Shown in pieces: positions 41,997 to 54,010 of a stretch of DNA of 64,000 nucleotides. The first letter of the stretch is position 1, and every line of letters starts with the position of its first letter. A model generated the notes under the pieces. That model ran no database searches and was not told the origin of the DNA. It worked only from the letters and a program-made list of their open reading frames with translations. The stretch spans positions 231,760 to 295,759 of the forward strand of contig MEHQ01004197.1 of the NCBI GenBank assembly GCA_008828725.1. The letters run 5' to 3'. This DNA is from Saccharina japonica (Eukaryota; Sar; Phaeophyceae; Laminariales; Laminariaceae). A program made the position numbers and the translations under genes.

Positions 41997-42169
41997 GTAA
42001 GTATGTGTACATACATACGGGCAGTAGGGTTAATGTGTTAATATTATTAGCCTGTGTACATACAGGCAAGTAGAGATTGATGCGATCATAGCGTGAAGGA
42101 CAGCGCCAGTCGATAGACAAGTAAACCTTGGGGACACAACAACAGCATCAGCAGCATCATCATTCTTAC

Positions 42170-42381
42170 GATGAAGGCCGGACATATGGCGGCCTCCCAC
42201 CAGTGGACATATCCGTTGGTTCACTCCTGTCTCCCGCAAGATGAAGAGTTCCGTTGGATCCTCGCTCGAGGGGTCGGAGGGGGGGGGCATACGAACCAAC
42301 CCCGCCTCTGAAGCTGTGGGGTCCCCGATGAGCCCCTCGGCGCGCGCTTTTCCCTTGAACAAAACTGTACGTACGGTAGCT
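42170..42381 (-). CDS. Candidate internal exon, minus strand
   Basis: Acceptor GGGCAGTGTGCAG, donor CTTCATC/GTAAGA. One base, 70 codons, one base. The peptide is protein-like (KARAEGLIGDPTASEAGLVR, PPPSDPSSEDPTELFILRET). A second frame is also open, and no joining exon could be phased, so this is tentative. Confidence 0.35.
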
Positions 42382-42812
42382 CTGCACACTGCCCATCACC
42401 AACGACCGGAGTAGGCTTCCATACCCAGCATATTAAACAGCGTTAGCACTTAACGCTGGACTGCTTCAAAATAGGAAGGCTCTCGTAGGTTTTAGGTGTA
42501 TGCACAGCAGCAGCGGTAGCTTACAGCCGTCCCAACAATTAGCTGTTGTAGTCTATGGGCTATGACCCTCCGAAAGTCATAGCCCATAGGTTGTAGTAGT
42601 CGATGGTGGATCGTCAAGCGCTAAGGGAAACGCGCCAAATCCCTCCAAAAACAGCGGTTCGGCCACCGCTTGGGGCGTCATTCCCTCGCGTATTATATGG
42701 TTGAGGGGTTCATCAAAGAAATGTGTGTTTTGTTGTTTCGCATTTCCATTTCTTTGGGCCTACTCCCAGACTCGTGTGCTGTTCCGCAAGACGCGTAATA
42801 CCCCATACCCCC

Positions 42813-42854
42813 CGTGGGCACACGACGACGGCCATGCGTGACATAAGTACCCCC
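42813..42854 (+). repeat. Poly(C)-ended dispersed repeat (C1), 3' fragment
   Basis: Only GACGGCCATGCGTGACATAA and the GTACCCCC end. Confidence 0.5.
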
Positions 42855-43099
42855 TGTGGAAATATCATCCACTGCTGCTCTTGATAGACTACCTGGTAAT
42901 ATATTTACAGCAGCCGACTTCAGCAGGGCCCGGTTCCCCCCTCCCCCCCCCCCGCCGCTGTTTCTGCTTCTTCTGCTGCTGCTGTCGGCGAAAACTTGAA
43001 GAATTTCCTATGCGGCATACAGGGTCGCGAGCCCCCTCTTCGGTAGGCAGAGAGAGAGAGAGGGTTGTGGCACGCGGGTAACCTCCGCTATAGCACCGT

Positions 43100-46080
43100 T
43101 CGTTGCTCTGATTCCGTGAGCAATGAGTGCACAACTATCCACGGGGAAAAGTTTACGGTAATGAAGGCATGCTATTAACTATACTCTCTCTCACAGGTAA
43201 TCTCTTAAACCAAGTACGTATACGATATACAGTAGTTGCTTGTTTGAGTGAGCAGTGAGCGAGCGGTGTCGGCAACGCGGTTATTTTTACTTGGTTATGT
43301 CTGCCTTCGAAGCACACTTACTTGTCAACCAAAAAAAATGAAGATGTATACAACACGTGGGACATGTGAGATAGATACACCAGGCAACAGCCAACAGTAA
43401 GAGTGGGCAGGTGCGGGCATAGTAATGTATTATATATATGTGCTAAATATATGTACTGTGTATCTGGTATACTACAGCCAGTTATATAATACGTAATATG
43501 TACTACAATACACAGTGTTTATTCGGTATCCTCCACAGGCCCCAATTCATACCGCCGATACACACATGCATATCATTATTTATACCTGGTATATACTTAC
43601 GATATGCACAAACATGAAATGTCTGCTTGCTGGATGTGCAGGTGTAGATATGCACGATATACTTACCACGTACCACTCTGTCCCGAAATATAATCCACTT
43701 TTGTTCATTAATATTCAATCAAAACAGTACTTATATTTCGGTACATAGTGGTAGTCTATACGGTACAAATAATTAGAGCAGATTTGGGAACCCTAGTATT
43801 AGTACTTGTATACCAGGTACAGCAGTAGTGCGGAACCTGCCCCAATTCATACCGATAGCACGCAACACCTGCTATGTGCCTACATGCAGTCAAGCACATA
43901 CATACCTGGTATATATATATGATATTCGAAGTACATATTATTATATATGTACAAAACGTTACGAGTATTGTTTCCTTGTTGCATGTGCACCTCTCCCTCT
44001 GTCTTTGTCCGAATCCCAGACAGCAGAAGTCAGCAGCAGCAGCCGCAGCATTGCTGCAGCAGACCGCCAGACTTCTTCCATACGTCCGAGCGCTAGCCCG
44101 CGAGCCCAACCACCGCATATTCTTTCCCTCTGCTGCCTTTAGCCCTACCCTTTTTCAGTACGGATTATTTGTGGTTTTTCCTTCCGCCCCCCTTTTGTCG
44201 CGCATACCTGTTGTAGTAATATTACTACCCGCGGGGGCTTGACTTTACGTATCGTTCTTCCTTCGAATGATCGGATTATTTACCAGGTACCCGAGGTACC
44301 AGGTGTAAAACCCATCCTATCCGATTTTGAGAATTTACTCCATGGACCAGATCTGAGAGCTCTTGCTACGTACAGAGTACATACAAGTACTGCAGGCCAG
44401 GGCTAAACAAAAACACGTCTGTCTATTAATACGCTCTACACTGCTACGCTACGGCATATACCAGGCACATAATATATACGATGGCAACAATCGGATTGCT
44501 ACTACTTACTGCTGCTTGCTGCTGCAGAACACTACTACATCTTACATTTACTTTCACTGCTGCTATGATATATGTAACACCTGGTATACTCTATATAATA
44601 CATATAATATGTGTGTCTATATTATATATTCATATTCATATTATGATACATCATAATACGTCGTACATAGGGCTTCCTGGCCATACATTACAAGTGCATC
44701 CAAGAGAGTTCATTGGCGCGTTAGAAGGGGGCACAACGACCATTCTGTCAGCTGTGATGCTGTGATGCTGTGATTCTTTACAAGTTTTCCTAAATACTTC
44801 GTTTGCGTGGTATACGGCCCTCAATATAACCATACCAGGTATACGAAGTATACAAGCAAGCACAGAGAGACGGAAAGAGATAACCAAATGATAAATATGT
44901 CCATTTGACGTGCATTTTATTGTTTTTTCGTGTTTTTGTCGTGTTGCTTCTTCCGTTCGTTTTACCGCTCTATGTTACGTTGTTCGTTAGAAATTCAGAA
45001 CTTTCGAAAATTCTGACGGCGTCAAATTAACAACGATCAGAAAAAAACAACAAACAACGAATATAATAGAAATATTTCGCAGATTATTATTATGACAGAA
45101 ATTAGTATTCATAATTGAAACTACGCAGACTACTTTTTTTTTTTTTACTTCGTATATATACTATACCAGGTATACGATACTTGGAGCATAAAATACTTAC
45201 GTACCGTAAAATATTCGTATTATATCAGGTACAGAGTCAGTGTTATACTCGTAATCTTAGGAAACGAAATACGAAATAGTGTGTATGATACCACAACTAT
45301 TTTACACACCCGCCCGGGAATCGCGGCATCGGGAAAACAAAAAATCAAGATTGGCAATCACATCCTCATCGAACAGAGCCCAAGTTTGGTTCTGTCCCTG
45401 GTTTGTGGTTTTTGTTTTGTGGTTGATGGTGGTGTTCAGATAGCACCGGCTGAAACGTTTTGGTTTCCTTAAGGCCATAACGCCTGTTCTCAGAGGTGTC
45501 GCCAAAATTAAAGTAGCTGTTTTTTTTCTCTGACGTGCATGTATGTATATATGTGACAATCATCATGTTGTGTGTGTATGTATTCTTCACATTAAACCGT
45601 CCTTTCTACCCGTCGATATCTATCTACCGAACTATCAGGTATGATTCATATATACGATTGACACTAGTATTGATACTGCACTAATACTGCTCTGATGTCT
45701 GCGACCTGACTTGGTTGTGCTGAAAATAGAGAACTTTACAGACGGCGCGGACAGCGTAATCCAATACCTGTGGTACACTTTTTAGGTATTATTTCGTAAC
45801 CTCTTCGAACTACGAGGTATTATTATCATGTTGTCGCTACGTATCTATCCAGGGTACTGCAGAGGTATACTACTGACTGGTAAAAGAGCAGACGCAACAG
45901 CAGCAGTAAGTTGTGCAAAGTTCCAGCAGGTTATTTTTCATTTTCCTATTTTTCCCGTTGAGTTTGTTGTGCTCTCTCGTTCTATCACCTATTATTAATG
46001 TTGTACTCGTAGCAGGTATATACGTTTCGGGTTGTTTGTGCGTGTGGCATGTATGTGTGGCATTTCATTTTGTCTACCAT
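43100..46080. other. AT-rich, microsatellite-rich stretch without a supported gene
   Basis: TATATA, ACATAC and GCAGCAG microsatellites, a T-run near 45130, and the densest cluster of the ATACCTGGTAT motif in the window (about ten between 43580 and 45180). One acceptor-like site near 44017 precedes a partly open stretch. Confidence 0.5.
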
Positions 46081-46082
46081 CA

Positions 46083-46202
46083 CGGGGGACCATAGTAAAC
46101 ACTAGTAAATAGGACCAAATACTGTTCGCAAAAATAGGTAAATATATAGGTTTTTGTGTGTGCCGTAGGTCCTATTTACTAGTGTTTACTATGGCCCCCC
46201 TG
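46083..46202. mobile_element. Tc1/mariner-like MITE, copy 2
   Basis: Ends CGGGGGACCATAGTAAACAC and, inverted, CAGGGGGGCCATAGTAAACA; inner AGTAAATAGGACC also paired. Flanks are CA and TA. Confidence 0.75.
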
Positions 46203-46469
46203 TAACACCTCGTTTAATTCGCGATGCGTTTGTTTTCTCTGTCTCGTGCCGTAGCTCGTCCCAACTAAAGTAGTTTGTCGTACATACATACGAGCACTAC
46301 AAACTACTACTACTGCTGTAGTTTGGTACATGGTAGTTTGTTGTTTGGAGGTTGTACCTGGCACCCCACTACTACTGCTGTAGGGTCCTCCTGTACGGAT
46401 TCAAGCGCAACGAGAGGGGTTCAGTCAACCTATTGGAAAAATAGACTATTAACACCAGGTGCTAACTAA

Positions 46470-46821
46470 CGGGGGACCATACCGGTGGTCTAGCAGGTAA
46501 CCACGAAGACTGTTAGGTTGAAGGTCGAGGGTTCGAGTCTCCGTATGTATGGAGATTTTGATTCTCAAATGGCGCCAACAACTGTCGAGAGCGCATATTA
46601 CAGCGTGGGTAAGCACAATTCGACGAGAGTTGACGAGGGAAGAAAGTGTTGAAATCTTCTCGCGACAAAAATGAAAGGCAAGAACCGTAGTGGGGGAGGA
46701 GGGAGAAGAGCCTTTTTTGTGGCCCCGGATCTGAGTTACGACTGGGAAGGAGACAAAGGAATGGCGAAGAGATGAAAAAAACACACACGCACACACACAT
46801 TTTGTTTTAGTAAATAGGACC
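46470..46821. mobile_element. Tc1/mariner-like MITE, copy 3, split by a SINE
   Basis: CGGGGGACCATA at 46470-46481 and TAGTAAATAGGACC at 46808-46821 are the two parts of one left MITE arm, separated by the SINE at 46482-46806. The right arm is not recognisable. Confidence 0.6.
46482..46806 (+). mobile_element. tRNA-related SINE with tRNA-like head, inserted in a MITE
   Basis: The head has an A-box-like TGGTCTAGCAGGT and a perfect-looking B box GGTTCGAGTCTC 47 nt downstream. The shared body follows (GTTGACGAGGGAAG, ATCTTCTCGCGAC, AGAACCGTAGTGGGGG, CCCCGGATCTGAGTTACGAC, GGCGAAGAGATG) with a degenerate A-rich tail. Sequence on both sides belongs to one Tc1/mariner-like MITE (start 46470, remainder 46808-46821). 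Confidence 0.8.
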
Positions 46822-46980
46822 AACGACTTTCCTCTCGGTGGTTAGGAAGAAAAAGCGGCTCAACGACACAATGAGCAACATCCAGCACACCCAGGCTAAG
46901 TGTGTCCGTACACATTATTCATGCTACATAGATAGAGAGGACCTCAAAGCGCGAGCCCGTGTTTATCCTATATAACACCC

Positions 46981-47151
46981 AGCAGGATGCAGCTCACCCT
47001 CCATGCGACTCGCCCAATACCTCACGGCGCTTCGCGCTTGGTGCAAGCAATGTCTGCCTGGTTGGTGAAAACCCAACGTGCTCCGTCCCGGCATTACAGG
47101 GATGCGAGGGTCTATGGTCATACGACTACGGCATGAGTACACCCCCCCCCC
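46981..47151 (+). repeat. Poly(C)-ended dispersed repeat (C1), long copy
   Basis: Starts near AGGATGCAGCTCACCCTCC and runs through all C1 blocks to GCATGAGTACACC and a C10 run. Confidence 0.8.
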
Positions 47152-47234
47152 TTCATTACCGGGGCAGTACATACAGGGTTCCACTATATTTATTAAACTA
47201 GTCTGTATAGTAAGGTGACTGCTAACGAGGTGAT

Positions 47235-47286
47235 ATGAGTTCCTTCGAACTACCATACGGCGAGAGTAGCACACCCACAAAACGAT

Positions 47287-47320
<34 letters not shown>

Positions 47321-47447
47321 GCTCGACGCGACTAGAGACGACCAGTCAAAGCGCTCCCGTTTCATCAACCTGTCGTCGCCGTCGCTTGTGTCGCGCTTGG
47401 GGCTCCTTCATCCCCTTTTAGGCCCGCGGGGACACAATAAGTCTTAA
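47235..47447 (+). CDS. Candidate small protein with a polyserine run
   Basis: Complete ATG-to-stop frame of 70 residues: MSSFELPYGESSTPTKRC, then serines encoded by (AGC)n, then KLDATRDDQSKRSRFINLSS and a Leu/Pro-rich end. It might be a real small gene or first exon. It might also be a chance frame kept open by the trinucleotide repeat. Confidence 0.3.
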
Positions 47448-47599
47448 GAGTAGACTTCGTACTTGCCAGTAGGTTTGCGTATTGAGCAGTCCTCAATGTT
47501 ACACAGGTGTGTTGATTGCTTCGAAATTTAAGAAGATCATCAGCTGTATTCCGAGCAAGTCGCAAAAGAAGGTTGGTAAAAAAAAGGCAATACGTAGGT

Positions 47600-47870
47600 A
47601 AGCCCTGAACCCCTGTTTTCCTATCGAACGAGGCCTCCCAAGCAAAATCTGTGCCGTATCCCATTCTTATTTTTTTTCTGCCCTTCTTCAAATAGGGCAA
47701 TACCATAACACTAGCCCACCCTGATGAGCCGTATATGTGCAGAAAAATGGGGAATTGGGGGAAAACGGGTTCCAAGAACCCGGTTCCACGAACTAAAACA
47801 TGAGCCGAAGATGCGGTTCCTCAATAACCTTTCCCACACCTCTAAATGGCAAGGCTACTAAGCCGTCTGT
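47600..47870 (+). repeat. Dispersed repeat D, copy 2
   Basis: Counterpart of 13556-13885, diverged by roughly 20-25%. Open frames on both strands are not conserved between the copies. Confidence 0.65.
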
Positions 47871-49604
47871 GTCGGTCTGTCTGTCTGTGCGTCTGTGTGT
47901 CTGTTCTTGTCCGTCTATCTGCTCACCTCCCATCCTTATGCGAGACCTGAGACATGCACAAAATAACCGATTTGGACCAACCCGGAGGACGGGCTTGCGT
48001 TATAGCTCGTGGGGGTTGTTGGTTCGTCGCAAACCGTTAAAAGTTGGCCGCTGTGGCCGTGTTGCATTGCATGGTTAAAGCTTCTGCGTGTGATATGTGC
48101 TATTTGATTTTGCTGAGAGGCAGTGGGAGTTTTTTGTTTTGTTTCACTCGGTTCTACGAATGTACGAGTAACATGGTCTATCATAAACTCATAAATTCGA
48201 TAAAAACTGATGAGCTACGAGTAATGGCTACGGGAATGCTGACCTTTTCCCACGATAGAAGCCCAAGGGCAGGCGTGGATCGGATGATGCGGTCACTCAG
48301 TTGTGATGCAATGTTTTAGTTACCAGTGTCTGCCTCGGAGGTGGAAAATAGACAGCAGTGCTTTCCCTACCTCATTTAGTCTGGTGTTGTTGTTGCCGTT
48401 GGTCGGTGGTGGCGATGCAATTTCTCTGAACGTTTGAAAAAACAACAAATAGACTACATATATACGGTATACTTGTAGGTCAGTCCGCCACGACGCAGCG
48501 TCAAAACAACCGCTGCCGTCGTGCGAGTAACCCCTTTGAGAATTCAGCGAGAAAAACAAGTCGAAAACCAATACCGATTAACGGCATCGGCCTCAGGGAA
48601 TCTGCCCGGGTTTTGCTGGGGTAGGGCGTGTGTGCAAAGTGCAACCAACGAAGGGGGATGATGTACGACACGACGAATGCATCATGCTCGGACCGCTCAA
48701 GTCTCTTCCTCCGGTAGGCGGTTGGTAAGATTGCACTACTCGTAGGGGTTAGAAGGGGCCTCTCCGCCCCAATGATGGAGCGGCTGTATTTTGGACAGAT
48801 CAGTTTGTCCGAACCAATTACGAATCGTATGAGGCACAGGTTTAAGAAATATATTCAAAAATCGTCAACACTATATCCTTGGCGCAACCCTCTAAAGAAT
48901 CGGTCGACATCCTATTAATCGCTAAAATATAAAAGTATGATCAGAACCAACTATGGCGTGTAAACAAAAGGGGGATACATGGTTTCTGGCTCCATCGTAG
49001 GTTCTGATTACTTACTACATTAGCCCCCCCCGTACTACTCGTTCTTTGACCGATATACTGCTGTAATCAAGTCACAACAGGGTTTAAGAAGACGCCCTAT
49101 CGTGCCATGCAGTGCACATGTACCGCATACCTGGTAACACGCAAGATGGCACACCCCCTAGGACGACTTTCCCATCTGATTTTCTCGACGAAAGAGAGAG
49201 TGTAACCGCCGAGCGACGACGCATCTATATATATGGAAAGGTCTCCACGAGATACCAAGGCATTTCCAAAGCCACCATTTTCGTTCAGTGTGTCCCTCTT
49301 TGCACAGTTTTGGATAAAACCGTCTCGGAAGTCTGTTCCCCCGGCGGCGTGCTATCTTGCGTGTTACACTGTATGTATCCTCTTTGTCCTCTGTGTGTGC
49401 CGTGATCCTCCGAGAAATATGCGATTTCTAGCAACGTCGGCGCCAAGCAAAAGTGCAGACCCGTCGCCAATGTATCTCCGGCAACAAAAAAAGTACAACC
49501 CTTCACGATTTTGTTGCCGCCGCAGTGGCTGGCGGTCGACCAAAATGAAACATTGCCGATTCTACCGCTCTTCGGAACCTCCCACCGGTCGGATAGATTA
49601 TGAT

Positions 49605-49880
49605 TTGCAGTAGATCATGTAGTTCCTCGCCTGCCGTTGAGAGAGGTTCTTGTGCAGGATCTGCATACGTAGCACAAAAGCCAACCCAGGAAACATGTGC
49701 TACGTACGTACGTCGAGCATTGCGGATTATACGGGTCCCACCGGGGAACATGAGCTAAATCATACAAGATCGGGAATAGGTCTGCCTTGAAAGGCCTATT
49801 AATACTGCTTGTAGATCATGAAGTGGGAATTATCTGTATGATCTGTAGATGATCTGTATGATCTATGCGAGGTGTAAAAC
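49605..49880 (-). repeat. GATC-rich dispersed repeat R3, copy 2
   Basis: Same blocks as copy 1 (GCCGTTGAGAGAGGTTC, CCAACCCAGGAAACATGTGC, GGGAACATGAGCTAAATC, CTTGAAAGGCCTATTAA) ending in TGATCTGTA repeats. Confidence 0.75.
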
Positions 49881-50022
49881 CTTCTGGTCCACCCTCTCGG
49901 CGGAGCTCATACATAGCTCGTGGCGAATTTTCTGATGGCATTATGTACGTAGCTACGATGGCTTCTGGTATATATTCCTCCGTGTACACTTGCATTGAGG
50001 CCGAAAGCGCTCGTAGGTCGCT

Positions 50023-50250
50023 TTAAGTTTTGAGCGCGGTGCGCACTGCGTGCCATTGCTTGATGAGTTTGTCTGTCGATGTCCTGTGTGTCCACCGAGT
50101 CCTCATTAACTGCGGACGCCTGTACAAGGCTGATGACGACCAAACCGGTGTCTCCAGAACCGGACGAGGTTTCGCTAACTCGTCGTCCGAACCTGCGGGA
50201 AGGCTGTGGGACTTTTCTTTTGCCTCTTCATCTCGCTTCCTTTTGACAGC
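50023..50250 (-). CDS. Candidate terminal exon of a minus-strand gene
   Basis: The frame from about 50250 to TAA at 50023 reads VKRKRDEEAKEKSHSL, then PRPVLETPVWSSSALYRRPQ, then TDKLIKQWHAVRTALKT: basic, with an NLS-like start. The acceptor is probably GTGTTGTTAG. An overlapping second frame is open to 49907, so the choice of frame is uncertain. It may close the gene whose exons lie at 50922-53004. Confidence 0.4.
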   Translation of the reverse strand, partial: AVKRKRDEEAKEKSHSLPAGSDDELAKPRPVLETPVWSSSALYRRPQLMRTRWTHRTSTDKLIKQWHAVRTALKT

Positions 50251-50425
50251 TAACAACACATTGTGACTCCCAACACATACGGCAAGTATGGAGTGGCCTT
50301 GCCTAATTTACCACTCTGCTTGTAGTGATAGTATATATGTTGGAAGGCTTTGCTGCCACATAGGGGGGGGATAGCGCCCCCATGTCCCCACTTTGTAAAA
50401 TTGCGTTTAACATGTCAAGGCCGCG

Positions 50426-50632
50426 AGGGAGGGGGGGTTGTGCTCATATCATGGGTACCCGTAGTCGTATAATATTACTATAGACCCTCGCATCCCTAAA
50501 ATGCCGGGACGGGGCACGTCGGGTTTTCACCGGCCAGGCCGATATTACTTGCACCAAGCGCGAAACGCCGTGAGGTGTTCGGCGAGTCGCATGAAGGGCG
50601 AGCTACATCCTACAAAGAACCACTTTTGAGGT
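50426..50632 (-). repeat. Poly(C)-ended dispersed repeat (C1), long copy
   Basis: G-run, TTGTGCTCATATCATGG, CCATAGACCCTCGCATCCCT, GGGTTTTCACCGGCCAGGC and the AAGAACCACTTTTGAGG extension. Confidence 0.75.
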
Positions 50633-50634
50633 CA

Positions 50635-50740
50635 AAGCTACTATAGTCCAATACGCTATTGAAGTCTAATAGGCTATTGTAGTCCAATAGGCTATTGTGT
50701 AGTCCAATACTCTACTGCAGCCCAGTCCAATAGGTTTCCT
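50635..50740 (+). repeat. ~19-bp minisatellite
   Basis: Five units close to AGTCCAATAGGCTATTGT, immediately left of the candidate exon cluster. Confidence 0.75.
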
Positions 50741-50921
50741 TGCTAGATTTCCGTTGGTTTTCCTCTTTCTTCTGGGGATGCTTACGAGGGATCGACGTTG
50801 AAAGTCATGCTGCGCATTGTCGGAAGGCAAACATAACAAAATATAGAATACGTACGTACGTACGCACGTACGTACGTATAACACGAGCAAGAAGTTGTTC
50901 GCAGCAAATCACCCACGCCAC

Positions 50922-53004
50922 CTGTTGTTGTAGAAACGACTTGACGGAGAGAACGTCTCGCATGTAGGCCATCCTCAGAGTGTCCAGACACACCGTTCGC
51001 TGCTGAACCAACCTGTACCGCCGTTAGCGTTAGGTGTCATGTCAGGTTGGTCGTTATTGTCCCCACGATTTGTGCCGTTGAGCCCTAAAGTATAAGGAAC
51101 GCTTGCATGTTAAGAATTCATTGAAACGGTCCTTGTATTTCGGCACTGAAGGGTACCAGGTGCCAGGTATATGTTAGGAGGCAGCACGCAGGATATCGAG
51201 ATTAAACAAACTCACTCGTAATAACCACTAAAGCAAGATATCGAGCTTATAGAGACCACAACCATTGAACTAGACTGACTAGTAGTCAGCGCCGACTGCT
51301 AGCTCAGTCAGTGATTCTGGTGTATCTCCGACAACCAGCAGCAGCAGTAGAAAGCTGTCGGATATTTACGTGCGTGTATAGTCATCAAGATAATAAGCAT
51401 CTATGACTGATCGATGTTGAAGCTCATTACCGGATGCCAAACACGATCATAGCACGTCAATGAATATGGTGTACGAGTATACGTACGCAGCGCGTGTGGG
51501 TAAACAATGACACGCGAGGAACGCACGTACAACATCCAGAAGCGCGGCTACTCTCAGGAACGCGGACATTTTTTGGGGGTTTTATCATAGGGGTATACTT
51601 CTTGGAACTCTCAAAGTAGATCACCCGGCCGTTGAGTAGCAGCCTCTTTATTGGGCCCACAATACGCCCGCCGAACTGTAAACCTATCCTTATGACACCC
51701 ACCCACCCCTCCTCGCAGAGTGTATGCACATTAAACACCCATACACACATTTCGACAAAAAACAAGGTATTTAGTGCCCGCTATAGGTATGTATGTAGGT
51801 GACGTGTACGTACTACCATCATTGCGTCTTTTGCATACGGAAGTACATATCGGTCTCGTGTGTGAGTCAAGGACTAAAACAGAGGGGCGAAACAAGGGGA
51901 GGAAACATACACATACATACATACATACATACATACATACATACATACATACATACATACATACATACATACATACATACATACATACATACATACACAC
52001 ATACATGCATACACACATACATGCATACACACATACCCGCGCATTAATAGACCGATCGTTGTACATGCATGCCACATTATGCAGCAAGCAGCAGCACCAG
52101 CAGCACTGGTCGCGGTGTAAATACTCCCAAACAAACTGCAGTATTTTAACATCTGTGTGGGTTGAATAAGGTCCGCCACAGGCATGTATATATGTGTGTG
52201 TTATATCACACATATTTATGATACATGTATATCGTACAGCGTGGTGCAACAACTGCTGCTGTAACTACTACCAGGCAGTTCGTGACATTTTTTTTTCTCT
52301 ATAGTTATAACCCTCCGGCGGATTGGATTGGTAAAAGTAAAGCTTAAGCTCACCAAACTTCCACCTTCAAATATGTGTCCTGTGTCAATTGAGCCCATCG
52401 TTTCGTAACCGTTCGTACTGCAATACTGGCACAAAAACACAAACTGTTTTTGTACAGAACTAACCGGGAGCAAAAGAGAAGAGCCGGTACTACTACTGCT
52501 GTATGCGCGTACCTTCACTGTACGTATAGGTCTGCCGGAAGGTCTCTCGCTGTAGCTTGCCTATACGTAGGCTCTGAACAACCACACTAAAGGACAATGT
52601 ACAACCCCGGCTCCAGTGTCACTGGACTCTTTTTATTATATTTTTCTTCCCGTTTAATATCTTCGCCCTCCTTTTTTCTCTCCCTCCCAGCAATAGTCGT
52701 AGCTCAGATCCGGGGTCACATAGCAGGCTCTCCTCCCCCCTCCCCCACTGCGGTTTGTGCCTTCAGTTTTCATCGTGAGAAAACTTCATCAGCCCTTTCG
52801 ACGCTCGTCGGCTTGTGTCGATTTATTGATGCAAGAAACGTGTGATATGATAACATAGGGAGTAGAAAAAAGAACCCAGCTTCCCTTACCTCTTGATGTG
52901 ATCCAAGGCATTCTGGAAAAACGACCTTTGTTGCCATCTCCGAAAATAATGGCAGATCGCCACGTGACGTGTTTTCTGGGTCCACACCTGCCCCCCGAGC
53001 AATA
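50922..53004 (-). CDS. Minus-strand gene, four phase-compatible exons (partial)
   Basis: Exons 52890-53004, 52354-52443, 51527-51675 and 50922-51012 have good splice signals and join in one frame. Donors are CAAGAG/GTAAGG, AGTTTG/GTGAGC, TTGTAC/GTGCGT and CAACAG/GTGGCG. Peptide pieces in order: RGDLPLFSEMATKVVFPECL; FVFLCQYCSTNGYETMG with SIDTGHIFEGGSL; GGRIVGPIKRLLLNGRVIYF with SSKKYTPMIKPPKNVRVP; VQQRTVCLDTLRMAYMRDVL. The last looks helical; the CxxC in the second could be a metal site. No family recognised. The first two exons are open in other frames, so the model is tentative. Possible further 5' exons: 53309-53379 (donor AAACAA/GTAAGT) and 54408-54455 (RDECTLERSSRLHEHK). Confidence 0.45.
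51235..51340. repeat. tRNA-like dispersed repeat, second copy
   Basis: GACTGCTAGCTCAGTCAGTGA on the plus strand corresponds to GACTGCTAGCTCAATGA at 35949; flanks ACCACAACCA and GGTGTAT also agree. Confidence 0.45.
51908..52035 (+). repeat. (CATA)n microsatellite
   Basis: About thirty tetranucleotide units, with CACA/CATG interruptions at the right end. All long open frames here (YIHT and CMYV periodic peptides) are artefacts. Confidence 0.95.
52621..52825 (-). mobile_element. tRNA-related SINE, 5'-truncated copy
   Basis: Plus strand shows a T-rich tail remnant, CCCGTTTAATATCTTCGCCC, GTAGCTCAGATCCGGGGTCA, then CGTGAGAAAACTTCA and GACGCTCGTCGGCTTG: the reverse complement of the SINE body. Confidence 0.75.
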
Positions 53005-53429
53005 CTAGTGGAGTTAGAAAAAAAATATGTCACCGCAGTTAGCTGGGATATTTCCATTCATGCTTCTATAAATAGTCTAGACTACGTACCAAGTATACTT
53101 GGTACACATATACGTGCACGTGTAAGCAGGCCGCAGCACGTACGTTGTTGTTACGTTACATTTTGTTTTATTGACAGCCGTTACATTATGTAGTAGACTA
53201 CTCCTAAAATAGCTCTACAGCACGATATAACATAGATGCCTGTTGTACTCGATGGGACTGGACTGATCAAGGAAGACATAACCAGCACTTCGAACGAACC
53301 ACACTTACTTGTTTTTTCAAAGTAGAAAAGACAGAGAAGTTCACAAGCAGCTGAGACGACTTTTCCTAGAGCCACACAGCTGCAGTCTACGAGTACCGGA
53401 GGTCCAAGCTTGAGTTTATGTCTACTATT

Positions 53430-53560
53430 AATAGTATAGAGCCTAGAGCTGTACCTAGAGCCTGGTAGAGCGGAACGTAGAGCCCATTAGACTAGAGCTG
53501 TACGTCGAGCCTAGAGCTAAACGTAGGGCCTAGAGATGTACGCAGAGCTCCAGCAACAGG
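53430..53560 (+). repeat. Degenerate GAGCCTAGAGCTGTAC repeat
   Basis: Six to seven imperfect units of about 18-20 bp built from AGAGCCTAGAGCTGTACG. Confidence 0.7.
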
Positions 53561-53894
53561 CTCCACGTACAAGGGTAGGTCACGCAGTAGTAGGGTGTAG
53601 CCACACCACTATTATTGGCATTCGTATTGAAGTATTTGCGTACACAGCTGCAGAGCGTGCGTAGAGCTTGATATATGTGTTACTGCTAATTTTGTGAGTA
53701 ACACATTTCGTCTGTGCCACGAACAACAGCTGAATAACCGCACGGCGGTGTACTCCTCAAAGGCATCGCGGGAGTCCGTATAATATCATGAGCGTATGCA
53801 CATTACATACATGTAGAGCTAAATGTTCGTAGAGCAGACAAGTAGTACGCACAACGGGTACCAGGTAAGCTCAGAGAGATCGTGAGTGGGTGGG

Positions 53895-54010
53895 GAGGGG
53901 GGGGCATTGACGTCGAAACGATGGAAGAAGCAACCGTGAAAAAACACACACACACAAGCTTGGCTTCAACAACGATTGGCACGATTGACTGATGGAAAAA
54001 AAGGACCAAA
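53895..54010 (+). repeat. Dispersed repeat G, copy 1
   Basis: CATTGACGTCGAAACGATGG ... GATTGGCACGATTGACTG; the related copy is at 57335-57425. Confidence 0.55.

Noticed and set aside
46482-46560. Genuine tRNA gene
   Set aside because: A- and B-box-like motifs are present, but no seven-base acceptor stem or full cloverleaf closes, and the sequence continues into the shared SINE body.
51731-52252. 173-residue minus frame with CMYV repeats and the plus YIHT frame
   Set aside because: Produced by the (CATA)n microsatellite.
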